A stretch of DNA of 64,000 nucleotides from Candidatus Pristimantibacillus lignocellulolyticus (GCA_023639215.1 CP097899.1:3902001-3966000); one strand, 5' to 3'. Numbered from the stretch's first letter, positions 41,792 to 52,300 are shown. Numbers and translations are program-made. Notes: a model not told the origin generated them from the letters alone.

Positions 41792-42727
41792 GTGAGGAAG
41801 ATTGATTTTCATTGTGATGTACTTAGTAAGATGTTGGTAGATCATACGATTGAGTTTAATGAGGCGGAATTTTCCACTAAGTTAGATGTAACGTTGAATC
41901 GTTTACTGCAATCAGACTATATGCTCCAAGTTTTCGCGATTTACATCCCATCTGAACGAAGCAAAGACATTTTAACTATTCTCAAATGTGTAGAAATATT
42001 TTATGAGAAAATAATTAATCATCCCAATGTTATATTTGTTGATTCAGCGATTGATGTAGAAAGGTGTAAAGCTACGAATAAAGTAGGCGCTATACTGTCG
42101 ATAGAAGGCGTAGATGGGTTGCAAGGGCATGTGTATCTAGCTTCTATTCTACATCGCCTTGGTGTGCGCTTTGCAGGTCTTACGTGGAATGCTATGAACT
42201 GGGCAGCTGACGGTGTATTGGAGCCTCAAGGGTCTGGTCTTTCAAGTTTGGGTCATGATTTTGTTCGCAAATGCAATCAGTTGGGAATTACGATAGATGT
42301 ATCGCATCTGTCTGAGAAAAGTTTTTGGGATGTTTATCATACGAGCACAGAACCAATCATTGCATCTCACTCTAATGTAAGAGCAATATGTAATCATCCA
42401 CGCAATCTGACAGATGAACAAATTAAAGCAATTATTGAACGGGGCGGCCTCATAGGCCTAACATTTGTGCCGTGGTTTGTTATAGAGGAAGAGATGGCTA
42501 CTATTGATGACCTCATTCCACATATTGATCATATATTAAACCTTGGTGGAGAAAATCACCTTATGTTTGGCTCTGATTTCGATGGGATTGATAAGTACAT
42601 AGATGGGCTAACGAATCCATCACATTTGGTACATCTGGAAGAAATACTCCATCAGCATTATGATCATGAATGTGTTGAAAAGTTGATGTGGAGAAATGCT
42701 TATCAATTTTTAATGAAACAATGGTAA
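41792..42727 (+). CDS. M19-family membrane (renal-type) dipeptidase
   Basis: A 311-aa zinc dipeptidase of the M19 amidohydrolase group. Metal and active-site segments are visible: DFHCDVLSKM (first HxD), SIEGVDGL with the bridging Glu, IDVSHLSEKSFWDV, IIASHSNVRAIC and FGSDFDGID. No signal peptide is seen, so it is cytosolic, perhaps acting on dipeptides from cell-wall or protein turnover. GTG at 41792 is used with AGGAGGG; an overlapping ATG at 41790 is immediately followed by TGA. It is not in the B. subtilis gene order here. Confidence 0.9.
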   Translation: MRKIDFHCDVLSKMLVDHTIEFNEAEFSTKLDVTLNRLLQSDYMLQVFAIYIPSERSKDILTILKCVEIFYEKIINHPNVIFVDSAIDVERCKATNKVGAILSIEGVDGLQGHVYLASILHRLGVRFAGLTWNAMNWAADGVLEPQGSGLSSLGHDFVRKCNQLGITIDVSHLSEKSFWDVYHTSTEPIIASHSNVRAICNHPRNLTDEQIKAIIERGGLIGLTFVPWFVIEEEMATIDDLIPHIDHILNLGGENHLMFGSDFDGIDKYIDGLTNPSHLVHLEEILHQHYDHECVEKLMWRNAYQFLMKQW

Positions 42728-42775
42728 ACAGAATGACTAAATATTTACAAATTTATAACAGATTCCTTCTATAGC

Positions 42776-42835
42776 TTGTTCCATTAAAGCGATAAGTGTT
42801 ATGATAAAGACATGCGATAATAGTCGTATGTCTTT
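42776..42835 (+). promoter_or_regulatory. Promoter-like pair and hairpin before pduL
   Basis: TTGTTC (42776-42781) and TATGAT (42800-42805) are 18 bases apart and share the AGCTTGTTCCA context with the promoter before recA. AAAGACATGCGA (42806-42817) pairs with TCGTATGTCTTT (42824-42835), one mismatch. The hairpin overlaps the expected start site, so it may simply be the terminator of the dipeptidase gene. Confidence 0.45.
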
Positions 42836-42889
42836 CTTCATGATTTAATCATAAGAGAGAAAAACATAATATTGGAGTGTGCAAGAGAA

Positions 42890-43462
42890 ATGGAAAAAAA
42901 AGTACCTGTAGGCGTATCAGCAAGACATATTCATCTATCCCAAGAACACGTAGAGGTGTTATTCGGTAAAGGTTATCAACTGACTGAGTTTAAGCCATTA
43001 TCTCAACCTGGACAATTTGCTGCTAATGAGACTGTAGCAGTAGTTGGAGCAAAAGGATCATTTCCAAAAGTAAGAATTTTAGGACCTGCTCGTAAAGCAA
43101 CTCAATTGGAAGTTTCTCGTACAGATTCTTTCGCACTAGGAGTTAAAGCTCCACTACGTGAATCAGGAGATACTGCTGGTTCTGCAGGAATTACAATTCA
43201 AGGACCTGCTGGAGAAGTAACTATTGAAGAAGGCGTGATCATTGCAGCACGTCATATTCACTTCCATACATCAGATGCTGAGAAATGGGGCATTGCTGAC
43301 AAACAAAAATTACGTGTTCGTGTTGGTGGCGATCGTGGCGTTGTTTTTGAAAACGTCATTGCACGCGTTTCACCTGACTTTGCACTAGATATGCATATTG
43401 ATACAGATGAAGCAAATGCAGCAGCTGTTAATAATGGAGACATTGCTGAGATTATTGACTAA
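42890..43462 (+). CDS. pduL: PduL-type phosphate acyltransferase
   Basis: PduL is a phosphotransacylase unrelated to Pta that interconverts acyl-CoA and acyl phosphate. The 190-aa protein has the two zinc-site motifs VSARHIHLS (near the N-terminus) and IIAARHIHFHT, and the FKPLSQPGQFAANETV and ARKATQLEVSRTDSF segments. No microcompartment genes are adjacent and there is no long N-terminal targeting extension, so it probably works in the cytosol, for example in acetate metabolism. ATG at 42890 has a rather distant GGAG (12 bases). Confidence 0.92.
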   Translation: MEKKVPVGVSARHIHLSQEHVEVLFGKGYQLTEFKPLSQPGQFAANETVAVVGAKGSFPKVRILGPARKATQLEVSRTDSFALGVKAPLRESGDTAGSAGITIQGPAGEVTIEEGVIIAARHIHFHTSDAEKWGIADKQKLRVRVGGDRGVVFENVIARVSPDFALDMHIDTDEANAAAVNNGDIAEIID

Positions 43463-43533
43463 ATTCTTTGCATTTGATTCAATCATGTTCAATAAGTCTG
43501 CTTTTTGAACAATCTGTATTAAGCGAAATATGT

Positions 43534-43611
43534 TGTTATACTATATCGTTAGAATTACACCTTCAAGTGGAGATGCGAGCAATTATACTCGTCTAGCTTG
43601 AAGGTGTTTTT
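43534..43611 (+). terminator. Extended -10 promoter and long hairpin terminator between pduL and miaB
   Basis: TGTTATACT (43534-43542) is an extended -10 element. ACACCTTCAAG (43557-43567) pairs perfectly with CTTGAAGGTGT (43597-43607), with an inner GATGCGAG/CTCGTC stem and a following TTTTT. It ends pduL transcription, or gives a short (about 60 nt) RNA from its own promoter. Confidence 0.7.
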
Positions 43612-43754
43612 ATTTGCTAGATCAGATTTTTTTCTACTCAGAAGACATCATAGGCTCAAACAAAATAGATTACTGAACCCTAAAGTGATATAATTGTATA
43701 ATTAAGGTTTTATACCCATTTATATTTTTGTTGCAGAAGAGGGAGTGATTGTTA

Positions 43755-45305
43755 ATGTCTAATGAACCGAAAGATTACTCGCAATATTTTAACTTTTCTA
43801 ATGCTAAACTTATCAGTGAAAAAGACGGTACACAAACGATTCGTATGAATGGACGTAATATTCAATTACATGCAGCTCCAATCTATACTGATGGTAAAAA
43901 ACGTGGTAAAGAAGATATAAAAGTTCATTATGATTTCGATATTCCAGAAGAGCTGAAGACGGTAGGTATTGGTAGGCACTATCTCATTTATACATACGGA
44001 TGCCAAATGAACGAACATGATACAGAAGTAATGAAGGGTATATTCGAGCAAATGGGGTATACTGCTACTGAAAGTCGCTCAGAAGCTGATGTTATTTTAC
44101 TTAATACTTGTGCTATTCGAGAGAATGCAGAAGATAAAGTATTCGGTGAACTTGGTCATTTGAAATCATTGAAGGCTAAAAACCCGAATCTAATTTTAGG
44201 TGTTTGTGGTTGTATGTCGCAAGAGGAATCTGTTGTTAATCGTATATTACAAAAGCACTCATTCGTTGATATCGTATTTGGAACTCATAATATTCATCGT
44301 CTACCACAACTATTGCAAGAAGCTTATTTCAGCAAAGAGTTGGTTGTAGAAGTATGGTCCAAAGAGGGCGATATAATTGAGAATATGCCTAAAAAACGAG
44401 ATGGTTTACGAGCTTGGGTAAACATAATGTATGGGTGTGATAAATTCTGTACATATTGCATCGTACCATTTACAAGAGGGAAAGAACGTAGTAGACGTCC
44501 TGAAGATGTTATCGCTGAAGTTCGTCAACTAGCTGCTGAAGGCTATAAAGAAGTTACGTTGTTAGGGCAAAATGTAAACGCTTATGGTAAAGATTTTGAT
44601 GATCTAGATTATCGCTTTGGCAACTTAATGGAGGATATATCTCGAATAGATATTCCAAGAATCCGATTTACTACAAGTCATCCGAGAGATTTTGATGATC
44701 ATCTCATATCTGTTCTCGCTAAAGGTGGAAATCTCGTAGAACATATTCATTTGCCTGTGCAATCCGGTAGTACAGATATGTTAAAACGAATGAGCCGCAA
44801 ATATAGTCGAGAACATTACTTAGCTTTAGTCGCTAAAATAAAACAAGCGATACCTAACGTCGTATTAACAACCGATATTATTGTTGGTTTCCCAGGAGAA
44901 ACAGAAGAACAATTTCAAGATACATATTCGCTAGTGAAAGAAGTAGGATTTGATTTCGCATATAGCTTTATCTATTCCCCGAGAGTAGGCACTCCTGCTG
45001 CAGCGATGGAAGATAATGTTGCATTAGAAGTGAAAAAACGTCGATTATATGAGTTAAATGAGTTATTGGGATTGATCTCAAGGGAACGACATGAGCAGTT
45101 ATTAGGACAAGAAATTGAGGTTTTAATCGAAGGTGTTAGTAAAAATAATGAAAATGTCTTGTCTGGTCGAACAAGATCGAATAAGCTAGTACATATAGAA
45201 GGTCCGAAGGAATGGATTGGATCACTTCTTAAAGCAAAAGTTACAGTAGCTCAAACGTATTATATTAAGGCAGAACCAATAGTTGAACCGCAATTAATAC
45301 ATTAA
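43755..45305 (+). CDS. miaB: tRNA-2-methylthio-N6-dimethylallyladenosine synthase MiaB
   Basis: MiaB is a radical-SAM methylthiotransferase that completes ms2i6A37 in tRNAs reading UNN codons. The 516-aa protein has the N-terminal cluster cysteines (Cys83 in TYGCQMN, then NTCAIR and GVCGCM), the radical-SAM C-x3-C-x2-C at Cys228, Cys232 and Cys235 (GCDKFCTYCIVP) and a C-terminal TRAM domain. It has an N-terminal extension of about 75 residues before the first domain, as is common in Firmicutes. ATG at 43755 follows GAGGGAGTGA. ricA follows 22 bases later. Confidence 0.97.
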   Translation: MSNEPKDYSQYFNFSNAKLISEKDGTQTIRMNGRNIQLHAAPIYTDGKKRGKEDIKVHYDFDIPEELKTVGIGRHYLIYTYGCQMNEHDTEVMKGIFEQMGYTATESRSEADVILLNTCAIRENAEDKVFGELGHLKSLKAKNPNLILGVCGCMSQEESVVNRILQKHSFVDIVFGTHNIHRLPQLLQEAYFSKELVVEVWSKEGDIIENMPKKRDGLRAWVNIMYGCDKFCTYCIVPFTRGKERSRRPEDVIAEVRQLAAEGYKEVTLLGQNVNAYGKDFDDLDYRFGNLMEDISRIDIPRIRFTTSHPRDFDDHLISVLAKGGNLVEHIHLPVQSGSTDMLKRMSRKYSREHYLALVAKIKQAIPNVVLTTDIIVGFPGETEEQFQDTYSLVKEVGFDFAYSFIYSPRVGTPAAAMEDNVALEVKKRRLYELNELLGLISRERHEQLLGQEIEVLIEGVSKNNENVLSGRTRSNKLVHIEGPKEWIGSLLKAKVTVAQTYYIKAEPIVEPQLIH

Positions 45306-45327
45306 CCGATAGGAGAGAATTTACACA

Positions 45328-45837
45328 ATGAAACTTGATAAGCAGTTAGATGATAAATTATTCCAACATGGCGGGGATGCAGCTGGATCGTGTAGTCATA
45401 CAGGAATTAAGGCAGATATCCCATCTCATACAATTACGGAGTTACGTGTGAAGGAAGATATTCAAGAAAAAGCTAGAGAACTTGCAGATTTATTAGCACA
45501 ATCTGAAGAAGTTAAGCAATATCGTCAAGCTGAATCGAAAATTCAAAATCACGAACGTGTGCAACAATTAATTACGACAGTTAAGAAAAAGCAAAAAGAA
45601 GCGGTTGCATTTGAGTCGTTTAATAATCCAGATATGGTGGCGAAAATTGAAGCTGAAATAGCTAGTATACAAGATGAATTAGATGGTATACCTGTAGTAA
45701 ATACATTCCAACAAAGCCAATCAGATATCAACTACTTACTGCAACTTGTTATCTCAATTGTAAGAGATACATTAACAGACAAAATAAATATGGAAGATGC
45801 AAAGCCAGCAGAAGATTCTGACGATTGCATGGATTAA
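45328..45837 (+). CDS. ricA: RicA (YmcA)-like protein of the YlbF/YmcA family
   Basis: RicA, with RicF and RicT, forms a complex that binds Fe-S clusters and promotes RNase Y-dependent mRNA maturation, competence, sporulation and biofilm in B. subtilis. The 169-aa protein has the YlbF/YmcA helical core (VKEDIQEKARELADLLAQSEEV...QSQSDINYLLQLVISIV). It carries about 40 extra N-terminal residues with SCSHTG (Cys22) and a C-terminal tail ending near Cys167, so its cysteine layout differs from a plain core. Position after miaB supports RicA. The conserved synteny stops here: cotE and mutS are not found next. Confidence 0.85.
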   Translation: MKLDKQLDDKLFQHGGDAAGSCSHTGIKADIPSHTITELRVKEDIQEKARELADLLAQSEEVKQYRQAESKIQNHERVQQLITTVKKKQKEAVAFESFNNPDMVAKIEAEIASIQDELDGIPVVNTFQQSQSDINYLLQLVISIVRDTLTDKINMEDAKPAEDSDDCMD

Positions 45838-45846
45838 TATATAAAT

Positions 45847-45899
45847 AAAAAGAGCACATAGAGGACTGACTGTAGAAGTCAACTTTATGTGCTCTTTTT
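45847..45899 (+). terminator. Terminator after ricA
   Basis: AAAAAGAGCACATA and TATGTGCTCTTTTT form a long near-perfect stem, with the T run at 45894-45899. Confidence 0.9.
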
Positions 45900-46051
45900 G
45901 TTGCAAAGTAACATATGATACGTTACTACTCAGGACATTGTTTGAAATTGCATCACAATAGTAAATTAATCATTCTCACATTTATTTCAACTGTTTAGGG
46001 GAATAATAGGAAAACTACAAACATATTTAGCATAAGTGAGGAGGCGGAAAT

Positions 46052-46915
46052 ATGGATATTTTCAGTGAGGCACACCATCGTGAACAATATGAAAAATGCT
46101 ATGATGAGAGTTTAAAACTTTTTGGCATACCAGCTAATTCGTTTAAATTCGAGACGACATTCGGTCTTACACATGTGTTGCAGTTCGGTGATCCGAAGCT
46201 ACCACCACTTATTCTCATTCATGGTTATGCCATGAGCTCAGCGATATGGTACCCGAATGTACCTGCCTTTGCAAAGCAATATGCTGTTTATGCGATCGAT
46301 ATTATTGGAGATATAGGTAAAAGCATCGCCAATCAAGTAATATTGCAAACAGAGCAAGTGGTAGAGTGGCTTCATGAAGTACTAGATTATTTACAACTCG
46401 ACAAAGTGTACTTGGCAGGGCATTCTATCGGAGGTTATATTTCATTGCGATATGCTCTAACGCATCAGTCCCGTATTATTAAATTAGTGCTTTATGCCCC
46501 TGCTGCATCTTTTCATCGGCTAAGCTTAAAGTTTTTTTATTATGCTTTTCCAGGCTTTCTATTTCATACGGAAAAATGGATTGATCGAGCTTTTGGTTCA
46601 CTATCTTCGCACAATAAGCCGCTCAATGAAGTATTTCGTCAGCAAATTATTGCTGGATTCCAACATTCGGTGCCATTATTTCGTTTGTATCCTTTGAAAA
46701 TAGACGAAGAACAGTTTGCTTCGCTTAAGATTCCTGTTTTAATAATGATCGGAGAGACGGAGTTGCTCTATCCTGCTAAGAAAGCGATGGATTATGCACG
46801 AAAAGTATTACCTCATGCCCAGTTGCTTCTTGTAGCAGGGGCTAACCACTCCTTCATATTTGAGCAAGCTAATGTTGTTAACAAAGCAACACTGACATTT
46901 CTGGGCTACTCGTAG
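46052..46915 (+). CDS. Alpha/beta-fold hydrolase
   Basis: A 287-aa alpha/beta hydrolase without a signal peptide. The oxyanion-hole motif is LIHGYAMSS, the nucleophile elbow GHSIGG has Ser125, and the catalytic histidine is His266 in GANHSFIF; an acidic partner is likely in the PVLIMIGETELLYP strand. The substrate cannot be told; it may be an esterase or a peroxidase-like member. GAGGAGGCGG precedes the ATG. It is the first gene beyond the conserved block and seems monocistronic. Confidence 0.88.
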   Translation: MDIFSEAHHREQYEKCYDESLKLFGIPANSFKFETTFGLTHVLQFGDPKLPPLILIHGYAMSSAIWYPNVPAFAKQYAVYAIDIIGDIGKSIANQVILQTEQVVEWLHEVLDYLQLDKVYLAGHSIGGYISLRYALTHQSRIIKLVLYAPAASFHRLSLKFFYYAFPGFLFHTEKWIDRAFGSLSSHNKPLNEVFRQQIIAGFQHSVPLFRLYPLKIDEEQFASLKIPVLIMIGETELLYPAKKAMDYARKVLPHAQLLLVAGANHSFIFEQANVVNKATLTFLGYS

Positions 46916-47065
46916 TGCTAATATGTAAAATAAGCTATGAATGAAGTAAGAAGGATTCCTTCTTTGGTCACAATTTCTGTAACATATTTAAGCGAATTTT
47001 TCATAATGAGTAAGCACATTCTACCTAATTATTATTTAGTGAAAATCATCCATATGTAACTTGCA

Positions 47066-47111
47066 AGCTGAATGAGCAGTCAAATTATTATGATTGCTTA
47101 TTCAGCTTTTT
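47066..47111 (+). terminator. Terminator before the riboswitch locus
   Basis: AGCTGAATGAGCAGTCA (47066-47082) pairs with TGATTGCTTATTCAGCT (47091-47107), one mismatch, followed by five T. A smaller AAGAAGG/CCTTCTT hairpin lies at 46948-46964. The rest of 46916-47240 shows no gene. Confidence 0.88.
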
Positions 47112-47242
47112 AAATATGATAAGCCATTAATTTGTAAAAGTTTAGGTGAAAAATGGGGAAACAAGAAGGAATATTAAAGTATTTGTAGAATTAAAAAGTA
47201 AAATAAACATTTTGTTACAAAAATAGTGAATCATTAGTTGGA

Positions 47243-47352
47243 ATAAAAGGCAAATCCGTACGAAAGTCGGAGACGCAAAGCCACGGGTCTAAAGCATCAG
47301 ATACATTAGGATGCAACGATAGCCGGGCCGCTCGATGCAGATGGTTTTTTTT
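47243..47352 (+). promoter_or_regulatory. Cyclic-di-GMP-I (GEMM) riboswitch with expression platform
   Basis: The GEMM-I consensus is clear: AAAGGCAAATCCG, a CGAAA tetraloop, CGGAGACGCAAAGCC, CGGGTCTAAA and the receptor/return strand TTAGGATGCAACGATAGCCG. A T8 run follows at 47345-47352. GCAACGATAGC (47313-47323) can pair with GCTCGATGC (47330-47338) to make a terminator-like stem that would disrupt the aptamer's P3 side, so ligand binding could favour read-through. The ligand assignment is strong by family; the direction of switching is inference. Confidence 0.93.
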
Positions 47353-47384
47353 GTGCGCAAAAATAGGGAGAGGGAAGTAGCGCG

Positions 47385-49373
47385 ATGAAAGTATGGAACA
47401 AATGGAGCATAAAGCCATGGGCACAAGTACTCATAATCGGTTTCTTATGTATGATAAGTACGAGTATGGCTGCTGCTGCGAATGAGAAAAGTGATGCAGG
47501 AAACAAAACAGATTATGCACAAGCGGGAGATCTTCTCATATGGCTGGAGCAAATGGACTCAGGCTTGAAAAAGCTTATTGTGCAAAATCAATCAACAGGT
47601 CAGCAAATTCAAGTGACAGATGGCTCAACTGCTGTAGATGCTCCATCTACTAATGGGGAGTGGGTTGTATGGGCAGATAAAGGTAATGAACCATTGTCCT
47701 CATTAAATTGGGAAATACACGGTTACCACGTTCCAAGTGGCAAAAAGCAGAAGTTAAGCAACGAAGCTGGTATATATGGAAATCCGACAGTAGATCAATA
47801 TGGGGTGGTCTGGTATAAACGATCAACCTACGGTGAAATGATCTATCGTGATTTGCAATCTGGGCTAGAATTTTCATTAGGTGAAGGCCGGTTCCCGATA
47901 TTAGTAGATCGTAAGCTTGTATACAAAAATGCACGAGATGGTGGATTAAGCATGCTTGATCTAAGTAGTGGTGTGAAGCGTAATCTTGTCACACTCGGAA
48001 GTACGTATTACGTAGACTGGTTTGTATTTAACGGCACACATGTGCTTGCAAGAGAGCATGATGGAACTGGAAACAGTCAATATATAGCCATGAACGCAAC
48101 AGCACCTACATTGCAAGTTACTGAACTGTCCGAGCCAAGCAGTGAGGCAGGTATGTATGATGCGATGTTCATATCACAGGAATTTGCGGTGTATATGCAG
48201 CTAGAAAACGGTAAACCGACATTACACAGCATCCAGCTTGACACTATGACTAAGTCTCAGAGCATGGCAGTGCCTATCAACACCAATGTGATTGGTATTA
48301 ATGGTACCAAGCTGTTGCTTGCCCATGCCGATGGAACATTAAGTCAGATTTCGTTGGTAAAAGATACGGGAGGTTCGTCTCCAAATACGAATGTACCTGC
48401 TGAAGAGTTAATAACGGCAAATACTTATATTGACGAAAAAGGTGGAACGCTTAACGTTGGCGACGGCTTGGCAAGTATCACATTTATTCAAGATGCTTTT
48501 TCAAAACGTACTAAAGTAAGTCTTTCACAGAAAAAGCTTACAGAGACTGCATATGATGAAGCTGGAAGAGTGCTTGACTTTGCTAGTAGCATATGGAATC
48601 TCGAAATGGAGTCACTTCCTACAAAAGCTGCATCATTGTCGATCACTATTGGAGATGACAGCAAATGGGACAAGGTGATAGAGAAGCTCGCAATCTATCG
48701 CTGGAATGAGGAATTACGTCACTGGAGCTATATTGGTGGCGTGAATCAAGGAGCGAATAAATCGATACAGGCAAGTATATCCGGGCAGGGGCAATATGCA
48801 GTTATGCTTCGATCTGTAACATTCGCAGATATATCTGGTCATTGGTCACAAGCAGCAGTTGAGATATTAGCTTCACGAGGCATTGTGGATGGTATTTCTG
48901 CAACTAGGTATGCGCCGCAGCAAACATTGACTAGAGCGGAGTTTACAAAGCTGCTTGCTTCCGCAATTGGTTTGAAGCAGCTGGAAGGCTCTACTTCAAC
49001 ATTCTCTGATGTGTTACCTACGGATTGGTACTATGGCTGGGTTGAAGCTGCAGCATTAGCAGGAATTATACAAGGAGACAACGGCTTATTCAAGCCACAG
49101 GATGCACTGACTAGAGAAGAGATGATGACTATGCTCATTCGTGCTACTGGTGATCAGTTAAGTACAGAAGTTCAGTTGGATGTGAGTGAGGTACTGGCTA
49201 AGTTTGATGATGAAGCTACAATTAGCAGTTGGGCTAAGCCACATGCTGCTTTAGCAGTTCATTTGGGACTTATTGAAGGAGCTAACGGTCATCTTGACCC
49301 GCGAGGTTTATCTAATCGAGCGCAAGCTGCAATGGTTATTTACCGTTTAAGTAAAGCTCTGAATACTATTTAA
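47385..49373 (+). CDS. Secreted SLH-domain surface protein (riboswitch-controlled)
   Basis: A 662-aa exported protein: signal peptide (AQVLIIGFLCMISTSMAAAA), an N-terminal half of repeated short beta strands with W/Y-rich turns typical of a TolB/propeller-like domain (about 40-330), a middle domain (about 345-475), and three C-terminal SLH domains from about residue 480 (FADISGHWSQAAVEIL, FSDVLPTDWYYGWVEAA, DEATISSWAKPHAALAV). It is likely anchored to the wall polymer. It is the first gene after the c-di-GMP riboswitch and is followed after 23 bases by the giant RHS gene, so the two are probably co-expressed. A role as wall anchor or partner of the RHS protein is inference. Confidence 0.88.
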   Translation: MKVWNKWSIKPWAQVLIIGFLCMISTSMAAAANEKSDAGNKTDYAQAGDLLIWLEQMDSGLKKLIVQNQSTGQQIQVTDGSTAVDAPSTNGEWVVWADKGNEPLSSLNWEIHGYHVPSGKKQKLSNEAGIYGNPTVDQYGVVWYKRSTYGEMIYRDLQSGLEFSLGEGRFPILVDRKLVYKNARDGGLSMLDLSSGVKRNLVTLGSTYYVDWFVFNGTHVLAREHDGTGNSQYIAMNATAPTLQVTELSEPSSEAGMYDAMFISQEFAVYMQLENGKPTLHSIQLDTMTKSQSMAVPINTNVIGINGTKLLLAHADGTLSQISLVKDTGGSSPNTNVPAEELITANTYIDEKGGTLNVGDGLASITFIQDAFSKRTKVSLSQKKLTETAYDEAGRVLDFASSIWNLEMESLPTKAASLSITIGDDSKWDKVIEKLAIYRWNEELRHWSYIGGVNQGANKSIQASISGQGQYAVMLRSVTFADISGHWSQAAVEILASRGIVDGISATRYAPQQTLTRAEFTKLLASAIGLKQLEGSTSTFSDVLPTDWYYGWVEAAALAGIIQGDNGLFKPQDALTREEMMTMLIRATGDQLSTEVQLDVSEVLAKFDDEATISSWAKPHAALAVHLGLIEGANGHLDPRGLSNRAQAAMVIYRLSKALNTI

Positions 49374-49396
49374 TTGAAAAGTGAGGATGATATCCA

Positions 49397-52300
49397 TTGA
49401 AGTACAGATTGAAGCAAGCCATATCTATTCTATTAATAGCAATGCTACTTATATCGGGCATTCCATTATATCCAGGTAATAATGAATTTCTAACACCAAA
49501 GGCCGAAGCCTCTACAAATATGCGAATCGAGCCTAGTGAAATTAATGTTAACAAAGGTGAAAAGGCTAATATTTTATTCAGTTTCAACGCTGCCGATAGC
49601 AATCAAGATGAGCATGACATTGTTATTATGGTCTGTACGCCTCAGCTAGATGGTGGCGCGCCGATCCCTGGTAGTGTCATTAAAGAGGGAACGTATAAGA
49701 CCAAAGAAAATGAACAATATGTTACTCATAAAGTAGAATGGGATGGCAAAATTAATGGTCAACCACTAGCAGAGGGACGCTATACCATTTGTGTATCTCC
49801 TGCAAATTATACAGGTATAGGTGTATACTACGGCCAGATGGCAAGTTTTGAAATTGTCGAGTCAGACTGGCTGGACGCTCCAACAGCAATAAGTGTTAAG
49901 CCGTCTACTACTACTGGCAAGGTAACGGTAGCAGGCACTGCACCAGTAGGCACAAGCGTAAAGCTAGAGCTTACTGAGACTGGTAGCGAGGAAGCAGAAC
50001 AAGCAGGTACAGCGACTCCAAACAGTCAAGGTAAATGGAGTCAGGCAGTTACACTCCCAGCTAATAAGCTTGTAAGTCTATCTGCTCTAGCAGAGCAAGA
50101 TGAGCTAACTTCCAGTTACTCTGAACTTGTTAATGTGATGCGCTACCAGTTACCGACATTCCCAATTACTTGGGAAGAGCTTACGGCGTATTTCTACAAG
50201 ACAGACAGTATGTCTAGTACTGTTCAGCAAGCTAAGCAAATAGCGGAGTGGAATAACTTAAGTATATCAGCATGTAGTGAAGCAAGATGCCCTGAGCGTA
50301 TAAGTAATGTTAGCTCATTAGTGCTGATTGATCCGGAGATGGAGACTGTTCCTGCTCAGTCAGATCTTACAGCATTCCAAGCTGATGATATTAATAATCG
50401 TCTAACGATTGTAAATCCTTCTGGAATGGAGCCGATAGATCTAGCAAGGGGTGACTTTGTATATTACGCTCCGTCCTTAAATTTGCAAGCATTAATGCCT
50501 CTTGATTTCAACTTACAATATTTGAGTCGAAATGTGGAAGAGGGAGCACATGGATTAGGTTGGAGACATTCCTATGAATGGTCGCTGACAGCGATTGAGG
50601 ATAAGATTGAACTGATTGAACCTGATGGTTCTCGCTTTGAATTCATTCCACTTGCAGACGGTAAATATATGAGTCCGCGTGGAACAAACTTGAGCTTAGA
50701 GCGTTTAGCAAATGGTACGCATGTTCTACGCACGCTAGATGGTGAGCAATATACATTTAGCGCTCAAGGCGTATTGCAATCTATTGCAGACTTGAATGGA
50801 AATACGATTCAGTTATCCTACAGTGGACAAACCCTTCAGTCGATTACAACACTAGGTGCAAGTCTAACGTTGCTCTACAATCCAGAAGGTAAATTAAGTT
50901 CGGCTGCTGATCAGACTGGACGCAAACTGCAATACAATTATAATGCAGCTGGAGATTTGATCGAGATCGTAGATGTTGATGGTTCTACGATTGAGCTAAC
51001 TTATGATAATAATCATCGAGTGAATTCTGTTACTACACCTGCGAAAGACGGTAAGATGAGCGTTGTCTATGACGACAATGGTCGCGTGACATCATTGACA
51101 GATTATTACGGTGAGCAAACTGAGACAGCCTATGAAGGTAAGATCGCACCTGTTGTACGTGGTGAAGATGAAGAAGAAGGTTCACAAGGTCCTATCAGTA
51201 TTCATCCAGACAATGCGAAAGATATTGCTGAGTCAGATGAGGTTATATTATCTGGTACGATGCACAACTTGGCCAATGCACCAGCATATCGCAACGTAAA
51301 CGGCCTTAAGCCGGTTATTTCCAATTATATTGAGAGTCAAGCAAACAAATTTAAGCAAGAAATTAATACGTACACTTCATCAGCAATTGCTTGCAGTAGT
51401 TGCGATATAGCTGGGTTGAAAGCGGCTATTCAAAGCAGCAGTGCTAACCCTGTTATCATTAAAGTAGGTCAGCTGAACGTTGAGGAAAGTGTTACGTTCG
51501 GAAGTGCTAGCAAACCAGTCGTCGTAATCGCTGACGGCATGAATACGAACAAAGATATAACTGTAGAAATTTACGGAACATTAGTTGTTCAAAATGGCTT
51601 GAACGCAAATACAAAGCTTAAGCTCATTGCTAATGAGGTTGGTGGTAAATACGGAAGTATTTTGTCTAATGGACGCATTCATCTGAACAATGATTCTACA
51701 GTGAATGTTTCCAATACATTGTACACAACAGGATTAACTTACAATAGTGGGTTACTCAGCATTACTGCAGATCGCATTGTTGTAACGGATGAGCTTCATA
51801 TTAATACACGAGTGGAGATGGATATTGCTAGCGAGATGTCGCTAGGAGGTCTAGTTTCCAATAATGAGCTTGCGCAGCTTACGATTATTGGAGGCGATCT
51901 ATTCGTTCGTGATAACGTAAGTGTTAACAATCAGTTAAGCATCTCTACGGGCGGTGTATTCGCTATAGGCGGTGATATGACGCCGAATCGTAAACCTACT
52001 CTATTGACAGGAATAGGAACCGGAAAAACGATATTGAAATATCCGGCCGATGCTATAGCTGCACGAAGTGCAACAAATGCTATAAACTCCTCGAATGAGT
52101 GGAAGCTCAATGAAGTTGCAACATCAACAGCTCCAGCAGGAAAAACGGTGCAGAAGGATGCACTTGGCAGACAGACAAGCTTCGAATGGAGCGATCGCTT
52201 CCTGCTGAGAAGCAAGAAGCTACCTGATGGAACAACGAATGAATTTGAATACGACAATGGTAACCGTGTGAAGCGAATGGTAGATGGTAATAAAAATTCG

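Noticed and set aside
42776..42835. Short terminated RNA before pduL like that before recA
   Set aside because: The hairpin begins right after the -10 and overlaps the expected start, so it cannot be a leader terminator for that promoter; kept only as a weak regulatory entry.
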